A stretch of 7,712 nucleotides of DNA, taken from contig JAPKBY010000070.1 in NCBI GenBank assembly GCA_028823185.1, positions 1 through 7,712 of the forward strand, read 5' to 3'. The translations under genes were made by a program, and so were the position numbers. Positions 1 through 5,300 of the stretch are shown piece by piece. Position 1 is the stretch's first letter, and each line of letters opens with the position of its first letter. The notes under the pieces were generated by a model. The model was given only the letters and a program-made list of their open reading frames with translations, had not been told where the DNA came from and did not search any database. Origin of the DNA: Planctomycetota bacterium (GTDB taxonomy: Bacteria > Planctomycetota > UBA1135 > GCA-002686595).

Positions 1-1
1 C

Positions 2-2125
2 TATGGAGATGCTGGTCCTGTCTCTGCGCAGCTCTCTCTCTTCGTACGTCCCAACGGAGAGACATATTCCCTCGAGCTCAGCGCTCACTCAAAAGCGGAC
101 GGAGCGCTCCTCAGTCAAGCCGTCTACGACGGCCTCCCAGCCCACCAGCTCGACGGCTGCCTCGGGCTCATCTCACACCTCGGCACGAAGGAGTCACGCT
201 CCGGCTTCTGGTTTCAGGACTGGACCATGGACGGACCCAAGCTAGAGCGACACCCAGAGCGCGCCTGGGGGCCGCTCCTCTCCTGCCAGCACACCCTCAG
301 TGAAGGGACGCTCAAGCTCACTGCGCAATCAGTCCCCCTCGGCGAAGGTGAAGGCTCTGAAGCGCGCTTAGAGATCAAGCGAGGCTCAAAGTGGCGAGAG
401 GTCGCGCGCGCAGAGCTGACGCCCCTCTCCTACACCTACCCATTCCGAGTCGATAACTGGGACGGCTCGCGCGACACCCCGTACCGCGTGACGAGCGAAG
501 CAAAGGGAGCCGACGGCGAGCTCGAAGAGTGCACCTATGAGGGTGTCATCCGCGCCATCCCTGAGGACATCACCATCGCCGCCTTCACCGGACACAAGTG
601 CTTCACCGGCGGCAAGATCCGCTGGAACTCGGACGGCATCTGGTTCCCCCACGCAGAACTCGTCGCCTCCGTGAAGTATCACGAGCCCGACTTCCTGTTC
701 TTCTCAGGCGACCAAATCTACGAGGGCGACATCGTGGGCGCGAACATGCCGCACGATGGAGACTCGATCGAGGACTACCTCTACAAGTGGTACCGCTGGT
801 GCTGGGTCTTCGGCGACCTCACCCGTGATCTCCCCGCGGTCACCATCCCGGACGATCACGACGTCTACCACGGGAACGTCTGGGGCGCTGGCGGCCGCAA
901 GGCCGTGGCACGAGATGGAATGACGGCCCATGACTCCGGCGGCTACAGGTTGAGCGGTCACCTCGTGAACGCGATCCACCGCACTCAGGTGAGCCACCTG
1001 CCAGACCCTTTCGACCCGACGCCGATCGAGCAGGACATCAGCGTCTACTACACGAACGTCGAGTACGGCGGCGTGAGCTTCGCCGTCCTCGCCGACCGGA
1101 TGTGGAAGGAGTCCCCGACCGTCATGGAGACAGAGGGGGACTGCAAGAACGGCTTCTTCAAGGCCGAGGGCTTTGTCCCGAGCGAGTCGAAAGTAGACGC
1201 GCCTCTCTTGGGCGAACGACAGCTCAGCTTCCTCGAGTCCTGGGCCGCTGACTGGTCCGAGCAGGCGCTCTTCAAGGTCGTCCTCTCCCAGACCATCTTC
1301 GCCAACGTCGCGACGCTCCCCCCTCCGGCGAAGACCGACGCTGTCACGCCACGACTCGCGGTCGTCCCTGCCGGCGGGTACCCGCCCGATGACATGCCTG
1401 TCTCCGATGGGGACTCGAACGGCTGGCCCTCCCTCGGACGCGACCGAGCCCTGCTCAAGATCCGCAAAGCCTTCGCCCTCCACATCGCCGGCGACCAACA
1501 CCTCGGCTCCACCATCCGCTACGGCGTCGAGGAGTGGGGAGACTCTGGGTACGCGCTCTGTGTCCCCTCCGTCGCCAACACCTGGCCTAGGCGCTGGTAT
1601 CCCTCAGAGCGCGGCGCCAACCAAGCCGAGGGTGCGGCCCGCAACACGGGCGACTACCTGGACGGCTTCGGCAACAAGATGACCGTCTTCGCCGCCTCAA
1701 ACCCGGTCGACGCCGAGCGCGAGCCAGCCGCGCTCTACAACCGCGCGCCGGGCTATGGGATCGTCAACTTCGCTGATGACCCCCGGGAGATGACGCTCGC
1801 GAACTGGCCGCGCTGGGTAGACCCATCAGCAGTTGACGCCGAGCCGTACGAGGGATGGCCGATCACTGTCGACTTGCTCGATCAATACGACCGCGAGGCT
1901 GTGGGCTGGCTCCCTCAGATCTCCTGCCCTGATGGAGCTGAGCCTGTGATCCGGGTCGTTCATGAACCAAGCGGCGAGACCCTCTATACGCTGCGCCTCC
2001 CGGCGCATGTCGTCGCAGCAGGCTTCAGGCCTCGGACCTTCTCTTTAGATCCGCACGCCTTGTGGATCCAAATTGGAGAAGAGTTGGAACTACATGCCCG
2101 CCTGATCCCTGAGGCAGCTGAATAA
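2..2125 (+). CDS. PhoD-like metallophosphatase (alkaline phosphatase D family), 5' partial
   Basis: Likely hydrolyses phosphomonoesters or phosphodiesters with a dinuclear metal centre; PhoD-family enzymes are usually exported. The frame is open from base 2 with no stop, so 707 residues are visible and the true start, with any signal peptide, lies left of the window. The ATG at 227 is internal: the 75 codons before it read as ordinary family sequence (for example FWFQDW just upstream). Metal-site motifs are FFSGDQIYE (Asp at 710-712), TIPDDHDVYHGN (DDHD at 851-862) and HIAGDQHLGS (GDQH at 1490-1501), in the order and spacing expected of this fold. A beta-rich N-terminal region comes before the catalytic domain, and a C-terminal segment with HEPSGETLYTLRLP, probably a small beta domain, ends the protein. 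The next gene starts 5 bp after the stop, suggesting an operon. The natural substrate cannot be told from sequence. Family call is secure; the name phoD is not used because many paralogues exist. Confidence 0.9.
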   Translation, partial: YGDAGPVSAQLSLFVRPNGETYSLELSAHSKADGALLSQAVYDGLPAHQLDGCLGLISHLGTKESRSGFWFQDWTMDGPKLERHPERAWGPLLSCQHTLSEGTLKLTAQSVPLGEGEGSEARLEIKRGSKWREVARAELTPLSYTYPFRVDNWDGSRDTPYRVTSEAKGADGELEECTYEGVIRAIPEDITIAAFTGHKCFTGGKIRWNSDGIWFPHAELVASVKYHEPDFLFFSGDQIYEGDIVGANMPHDGDSIEDYLYKWYRWCWVFGDLTRDLPAVTIPDDHDVYHGNVWGAGGRKAVARDGMTAHDSGGYRLSGHLVNAIHRTQVSHLPDPFDPTPIEQDISVYYTNVEYGGVSFAVLADRMWKESPTVMETEGDCKNGFFKAEGFVPSESKVDAPLLGERQLSFLESWAADWSEQALFKVVLSQTIFANVATLPPPAKTDAVTPRLAVVPAGGYPPDDMPVSDGDSNGWPSLGRDRALLKIRKAFALHIAGDQHLGSTIRYGVEEWGDSGYALCVPSVANTWPRRWYPSERGANQAEGAARNTGDYLDGFGNKMTVFAASNPVDAEREPAALYNRAPGYGIVNFADDPREMTLANWPRWVDPSAVDAEPYEGWPITVDLLDQYDREAVGWLPQISCPDGAEPVIRVVHEPSGETLYTLRLPAHVVAAGFRPRTFSLDPHALWIQIGEELELHARLIPEAAE

Positions 2126-2130
2126 ACTCC

Positions 2131-3315
2131 ATGCTCCCTCAACCTAGCCCCTTAATAGATCACTGGGACCTCGATCCCGAGGTCGTCTTTCTGAACCACG
2201 GCTCCTTCGGAGCTTGCCCCAGAGTCGTCCTAGAAGAGCAGACACGCCTTCGAACGCACATCGAAAAGGAGCCGGTCCGCTTCTTCGAAGAAGAGATCGA
2301 GGAGCGCCTGGACACAGCGAGGGCCCGGCTCGCGGACTTCGTCGGCGCAGAGGCCGAAGACCTCGCCTTCGTCCCGAACGCGACCAGCGGAGTGAACACT
2401 GTGCTGCGCTCACTGCACCTCGGGCCCGATGACGAGCTCCTCGTCACCGACCACGAGTACAACGCCTGTCGTAATGCCTTGGACTATGTCGCCGGTCGCG
2501 CCGGCGCAGCGGTCGTCGTAGCTCACATCCCCTTCCCTATCGAAGACCCAGCCCAAGCAGTGGAGGCGCTGCTCTCCAAGGTCACGAGTCGCACACGACT
2601 CGTACTCTTTGATCACATCACGAGTCCGACAGGACTCGTGATGCCAGCAGAAGAGATCGTCCGCAAGCTCAACGAGCGCGGAGTCGACTGCCTAGTCGAT
2701 GGTGCGCACGCTCCTGGCCAGCTAGACCTCAAGCTAGATGAGCTCGGCGCTGCTTATTACACAGGCAATTGCCACAAGTGGATGTGCACACCGAAAGGAT
2801 CGGCGCTCCTCCATGTGCGCAGAGATCGCCAGCAGCAGATCAGGCCGCTCGCGATCAGCCACGGAGCAAACTCTACGAGGCGCGACCGCAGCCGCTTTCG
2901 CATCGAAGCTGATTGGACAGGCACATCTGATCCGACCCCCTATCTCTGCGTCCCGATCGCCATCAAGGAGATGGGCAGCCTCTATCCTGGCGGCTGGGAT
3001 GACCTGCGCGCCAAGAACCGAGAGCTCGTGATCCAAGGCCGGGACACGCTCCTCCGAGCCACTGGAGGAACCGCCCCCTGCCCAGATGAGATGCTCTCGC
3101 ACCTCTCGGCGATCCTCCTTCCGGAAGACAACACTCCACATGAAGGCCTCTATGAAGATCCGCTCCAAGAGAGGCTCATAGCGGAGCACTCTGTGCAAGT
3201 CCCTGTGATGCGCTGGCCCGCCCTCAGGGCCCGCTTCCTGCGCATCTCGGCCCAGGCCTATAACTCCCCAGCTCAATACGAGCACCTCGCAAAGGCGCTA
3301 ACAGAGCTGCTTTAA
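2131..3315 (+). CDS. PLP-dependent class V aminotransferase-fold enzyme, isopenicillin N epimerase-like
   Basis: A 394-residue fold-type I PLP enzyme, full length for the group. The N-terminal VFLNHGSFGACP (residues 19-30) is typical of isopenicillin N epimerase-like proteins. NATSGVN (83-89) is the expected cofactor phosphate-binding region. VDGAHAPGQ (189-197) supplies Asp190, which should pair with the pyridine nitrogen. GNCHKW (212-217) supplies Lys216, the expected Schiff-base lysine. The C-terminal domain ends with RFLRISAQAYNSPAQYEHL, also typical. The class includes epimerases, cysteine desulfurase-like lyases and ergothioneine-type C-S lyases, so the reaction is unknown; beta-lactam synthesis is not implied, since no pathway genes are present. 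The start is 5 bp after the phosphatase stop and lacks a good Shine-Dalgarno, so translation is probably coupled. Its TAA overlaps the stop of the convergent small gene. Two perfect hairpins lie within the coding sequence at 2584-2643. Confidence 0.87.
   Translation: MLPQPSPLIDHWDLDPEVVFLNHGSFGACPRVVLEEQTRLRTHIEKEPVRFFEEEIEERLDTARARLADFVGAEAEDLAFVPNATSGVNTVLRSLHLGPDDELLVTDHEYNACRNALDYVAGRAGAAVVVAHIPFPIEDPAQAVEALLSKVTSRTRLVLFDHITSPTGLVMPAEEIVRKLNERGVDCLVDGAHAPGQLDLKLDELGAAYYTGNCHKWMCTPKGSALLHVRRDRQQQIRPLAISHGANSTRRDRSRFRIEADWTGTSDPTPYLCVPIAIKEMGSLYPGGWDDLRAKNRELVIQGRDTLLRATGGTAPCPDEMLSHLSAILLPEDNTPHEGLYEDPLQERLIAEHSVQVPVMRWPALRARFLRISAQAYNSPAQYEHLAKALTELL
2584..2643. repeat. Two adjacent perfect inverted repeats inside a coding sequence
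   Basis: The first repeat pairs ACGAGTCG (2584-2591) with CGACTCGT (2596-2603) over a 4-nt CACA loop. The second pairs CATCACGAGTCC (2616-2627) with GGACTCGTGATG (2632-2643) over a 4-nt GACA loop, giving a 12-bp perfect stem. All four arms contain ACGAGTC or its complement, so the arms of one hairpin could also pair with those of the other. They lie in the aminotransferase gene over residues around TSRTRLV and HITSPTGLVM. No T-run follows, so an intrinsic terminator is unlikely. The function is unknown: mRNA structure, a protein binding site or chance under codon constraint are all possible. The repeats themselves are read directly from the sequence. Confidence 0.8.
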
Positions 3316-3632
3316 TCGGAAGAGGGGGCCTCTAGAGCTGCCACCGTGAGCTCTTCCCATTCCTCTTCCAGCTCTCCTCTGACCTCCGCCCTGCCAGCCA
3401 TTTCATACCAATAGCGAGCATTGGGGAGGTCACCCTCCACGCGATGCAGCCAGGCGTGAATCCAGCTACCGAGGGAGGAGTCCATCTCGTTTACGAGCGC
3501 ATGTGAGGCCTCCCAATCGCCTCTGCGGCCCAAGCAGAGCGCCAAAAGTGGCCCTGAGAGCCCCTCAGGAGGGTTAGAGCCGCTATCAACCAGCGCTTTA
3601 AATGTGCTCTTATTCATCCTGACAATCTCCAT
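3312..3632 (-). CDS. Small conserved hypothetical protein (W-x-H-A-x-L-H-R / Y-W-Y-x-x-A-G type)
   Basis: A 106-residue soluble, acidic, probably helical protein with no signal peptide or membrane segment. Its core, GSWIHAWLHRVEGD followed by NARYWYEMAGR (residues 55-81), matches a motif I recognise from short uncharacterised proteins in many bacteria, including planctomycetes and verrucomicrobia; no function is known to me. The upstream GRRGDWEASHALVNEMD also fits, and the motif resembles a TPR-like helical pair, but that is inference. The ATG at 3632 lies at the edge of a 10-bp hairpin stem and has no Shine-Dalgarno. The ATG at 3617 (MNKST) has GGAG nine bases upstream, just outside the stem, and is the likelier start, giving 101 residues. 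The gene converges on the aminotransferase gene and the two stops overlap by 4 bp (TTAA at 3312-3315). It is probably transcribed alone from the 3640-3720 region. Confidence 0.75.
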   Translation of the reverse strand: MEIVRMNKSTFKALVDSGSNPPEGLSGPLLALCLGRRGDWEASHALVNEMDSSLGSWIHAWLHRVEGDLPNARYWYEMAGRAEVRGELEEEWEELTVAALEAPSSD

Positions 3633-3660
3633 CAGGACCCCCCGCTGGGTCCTGATTTTT
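3631..3660 (+). terminator. Rho-independent terminator-like hairpin, plus-strand orientation
   Basis: ATCAGGACCC (3631-3640) pairs perfectly with GGGTCCTGAT (3647-3656) across a 6-nt loop, and a run of five T (3656-3660) follows on the plus strand. On the minus strand no T-run follows, so termination would be of plus-strand transcription. The only genes it could serve are the phosphatase/aminotransferase pair ending at 3315. Their mRNA would then carry a tail of about 340 nt that is antisense to the whole small minus-strand gene. In minus-strand RNA the same hairpin would form the leader of that gene and cover part of its first ATG. Confidence 0.72.
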
Positions 3661-3737
3661 ACCCATTCTACGACCCCTTATTAGCCCAGAGTGGTTATTT
3701 ACCCGCTGGAGGGGCCGAGGCGCCCAAAAACCCGGGC

Positions 3738-3743
3738 TATACT
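3738..3743 (+). promoter_or_regulatory. Candidate -10 box TATACT for the polyphosphate polymerase operon
   Basis: TATACT differs from the TATAAT consensus at one base and is the best -10-like hexamer in the 3633-3836 intergenic region. A start about 7 nt downstream would place the transcript 5' end near 3750, immediately before the GAGGAG at 3751-3756. No convincing -35 hexamer is present 16-18 bp upstream, where the sequence is GC-rich (around CCGAGG). It may therefore depend on an activator or an alternative sigma factor, or be fortuitous. Confidence 0.35.
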
Positions 3744-3758
3744 GTAAAGAGAGGAGAA

Positions 3759-3833
3759 ATGCCCCGTGAACAGGCTTCTAGACGGAAGTCTCTGAACGGG
3801 TTCCTCCTCCGTTTTACTGCCCCCCTTTTTTGA
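3759..3833 (+). CDS. Putative 24-residue leader peptide upstream of the polyphosphate polymerase gene
   Basis: ATG at 3759 is preceded at a 2-nt spacing by GAGGAG (3751-3756), the strongest Shine-Dalgarno-like element in the window, though the spacing is shorter than usual. The frame encodes 24 residues, starting MPREQASRRK and ending RFTAPLF, with four arginines and no acidic residue except Glu4, then stops at TGA (3831-3833). Only 3 nt separate that stop from the ATG of the polymerase gene, whose own upstream region is pyrimidine-rich (CCCCCCTTTTTT) and cannot base-pair with the 16S tail. This suggests the short frame is translated and ribosomes re-initiate downstream. There is no run of one amino acid as in classical amino-acid attenuators. 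I do not recognise the peptide. It could instead be a spurious frame, or initiation may be leaderless or SD-independent. Confidence 0.42.
   Translation: MPREQASRRKSLNGFLLRFTAPLF
3763..3815 (+). promoter_or_regulatory. Possible alternative RNA hairpins in the operon leader
   Basis: One fold pairs CCCGT (3763-3767) with ACGGG (3796-3800), CAG (3771-3773) with CTG (3792-3794), and CTTC (3775-3778) with GAAG (3785-3788). A competing fold pairs AACGG (3795-3799) with CCGTT (3809-3813) and is followed by TT, with a longer T-run at 3825-3831. The segment 3796-3799 is shared, so the two are mutually exclusive, as in an attenuator. CTCCTC near 3803-3808 could also pair with the GAGGAG at 3751-3756. 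The second stem has only 5 bp, which is weak for a terminator, so this is a suggestion only. Confidence 0.2.
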
Positions 3834-3836
3834 CCC

Positions 3837-4583
3837 ATGAACGCCCAACTCCCCATCAATGACGAGACGATGCTCTCGCGGGTTGAGTGTAAATACCTCA
3901 TTAGCGAGAGCGTCAGGGCCGACATCCGGGAGTACATCAAGCCCTTCGTAAAGCAAGATCGCTTCTCCCATGGCCACGATGATGGCCGCTATGCGATCTC
4001 AAGCCTCTACCTCGATTGCCCTAGGCTCTCGCTCTATAAATCGACGGCCGACGGCATAAAGAACCGCTTCAAGCTCCGCATTCGAACCTACTCTGACTCA
4101 CCCGCCGACAACGCCTACTTTGAGGTGAAGAAGCGCATGAACGGGATCGTCTACAAGTCCAGGCAGTCTGTCCCGCGCGCTAAGGCGATAGAGCTCATTG
4201 AGCACGACTCTAACGAGTCAGCGCCGGGCTCTGACCTCGCAGAATTCCTCCACCTCCGTGATTTACACAGCGCTGAGCCGCTCATGCGAGTCAAATACAT
4301 GAGAGAGGCATATGTCTCTCAGAGCGCAGACCCAGTGAGGATCACCTTTGACGATGACCTCGAGGGAGCGCTCACCTTGGACTCCGACCTCAGCCACCTC
4401 GTCGGAGATTGGCTCAAAGTTCCTATGACTCACTCAATCCTCGAGCTCAAGTTCACCAACCTCTACCCCTCTTGGGTCGCAGGGCTCGTGCGAGAATTCC
4501 AACTCGATCGCACCTCAGTGCCGAAGTACGTCTTGTGCGTAGACGAGGCTGCACGCCGCGGAGTCATGCGCACAGCTATCTAA
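3837..4583 (+). CDS. VTC domain polyphosphate polymerase-like protein (CYTH/TTM fold)
   Basis: A 248-residue protein matching the bacterial polyphosphate polymerase domain family related to the catalytic tunnel of yeast Vtc4, without SPX or membrane domains. Tunnel residues typical of triphosphate tunnel metalloenzymes are visible in order: RVECKY (Arg15, Glu17, Lys19), FKLRIRTY (Lys79, Arg81, Arg83), FEVKKR (Glu96, Lys98), YKSR (Lys107, Arg109), RVKYMREAY (Arg151, Lys153), RITFDDD (Arg168, Asp172), LELKF (Glu203, Lys205) and the closing KYVLCVDE. The predicted role is handling of triphosphate, by polymerising the gamma phosphate of ATP into polyphosphate or hydrolysing a triphosphate; the polymerase reaction is shown for Vtc4 and inferred here. 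It appears cytosolic. The DUF4956 membrane protein starts 3 nt after its stop, a frequent partnership for this family. The ATG has no Shine-Dalgarno and starts 3 nt after the stop of a short leader frame. Confidence 0.88.
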   Translation: MNAQLPINDETMLSRVECKYLISESVRADIREYIKPFVKQDRFSHGHDDGRYAISSLYLDCPRLSLYKSTADGIKNRFKLRIRTYSDSPADNAYFEVKKRMNGIVYKSRQSVPRAKAIELIEHDSNESAPGSDLAEFLHLRDLHSAEPLMRVKYMREAYVSQSADPVRITFDDDLEGALTLDSDLSHLVGDWLKVPMTHSILELKFTNLYPSWVAGLVREFQLDRTSVPKYVLCVDEAARRGVMRTAI

Positions 4584-4586
4584 GTC

Positions 4587-5279
4587 ATGGACACTCAATT
4601 CATAGATTTCCTCAAGGGAATGGAGGCGACGGACCTCTCCCCTGCCTACACGCTCGAGAACCTAGCGATAACACTCCTGCTAGGAGTCTTCCTAGGACAG
4701 ATCGTCGCTTGGGTCTACATGTGGACGCACACCGGCGTCTCTTATGTGCGCTCTTTCACTCAGTCGCTCGTGCTGCTCACGATCGTCGTCTCTCTCGTCA
4801 TGTTCGTGATAGGCAACAGCATCGTCACCGCCTTCGGCTTGATCGGCGCACTGGCGATCATCCGCTTTAGAAACGTGCTCAAGGACACGCGGGACACGGT
4901 CTATGTGTTCTTCTCCCTCGTCCTAGGAATGGCGCTCGGCTCTCAACGCTATCTCGCTGCCCTCGTCGGCACGTGCGCACTGCTGACCGTCGCTCTCTAT
5001 CTACACTTCACCAACTTTGGGAGCCTAGCGAGCTTTGACGGGCATGTGAGCCTGCGAGTTGGCCCCGAAGGAGAGTTCCCGAAAGGGCTCTTGCGACGCC
5101 ACTGCAGCAAGACAAGGCAGATCTCTGCCAGGCACCGAAACCAAGAAGAGGTCGACTATGTGCTCGAAGTCCGCCTCAGAAACCGCTCTCGTGGAGCAGA
5201 GTTCGTCAACGAGTTGCAAGAGACTGATGGCATCGCGTCAGCCTCTCTAGTCCTTCGCGATGAATTAGCTGAGATCTAA
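4587..5279 (+). CDS. DUF4956 domain membrane protein, MgtC-like transmembrane region
   Basis: A 230-residue protein with about four membrane segments (roughly residues 24-44, 59-79, 82-93 with 104-117, and 122-142) and a soluble C-terminal tail of about 85 residues. The signature TAFGLIGALAIIRFRN followed by KDTRDT (residues 81-104) is the conserved DUF4956 core and resembles the polar/glycine-rich segment of MgtC-family proteins. The tail alternates basic and hydrophobic stretches (YVLEVRLRNR, ASASLVLRDE) and may form a small ACT-like domain, as in MgtC; that is inference. Biochemical function is unknown. DUF4956 genes are commonly next to VTC-type polyphosphate polymerase genes, so it may anchor the polymerase or pass its product or substrate across the membrane. 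It lacks a Shine-Dalgarno and starts 3 nt after the preceding stop, so it is probably translationally coupled. Confidence 0.85.
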   Translation: MDTQFIDFLKGMEATDLSPAYTLENLAITLLLGVFLGQIVAWVYMWTHTGVSYVRSFTQSLVLLTIVVSLVMFVIGNSIVTAFGLIGALAIIRFRNVLKDTRDTVYVFFSLVLGMALGSQRYLAALVGTCALLTVALYLHFTNFGSLASFDGHVSLRVGPEGEFPKGLLRRHCSKTRQISARHRNQEEVDYVLEVRLRNRSRGAEFVNELQETDGIASASLVLRDELAEI

Positions 5280-5300
5280 GAAGAGACCTCTAGAGAAACT

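Noticed and set aside
3..245. Open frame of 80 codons at the left edge
   Set aside because: It is Ser/Thr/Arg-rich low-complexity translation out of frame with the phosphatase gene, which is itself open through the same bases.
704..1501. Long minus-strand open frame of 265 codons
   Set aside because: It lies wholly antisense to the catalytic core of the phosphatase, whose metal motifs are intact; the translation shows no recognisable domain and is typical of a GC-rich antisense shadow.
2734..3285. Minus-strand open frame of 183 codons
   Set aside because: Antisense to the aminotransferase C-terminal half; no family-like motif and no ribosome site.
3633..3720. Promoter for the small minus-strand gene (TAGAAT on the minus strand, 3665-3670)
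   Set aside because: The hexamer is -10-like, but the sequence 17 bp upstream (CACTCT) does not resemble a -35 box, so it is not listed as a feature.
3699..3977. Minus-strand open frame of 92 codons spanning the operon leader
   Set aside because: It overlaps the start of the clearly conserved polymerase gene and the leader, and its translation has no recognisable feature.
4409..4870. Plus-strand open frame of 153 codons bridging two genes
   Set aside because: It spans the junction of the polymerase and DUF4956 genes in another frame; the Arg/His-rich product is a shadow.
3330..5294. CTCTAGAG palindromes at 3330-3337 and 5287-5294 as a possible repeated operator
   Set aside because: Only two 8-bp copies, one in a coding end and one between genes, with no shared flanks; likely chance.
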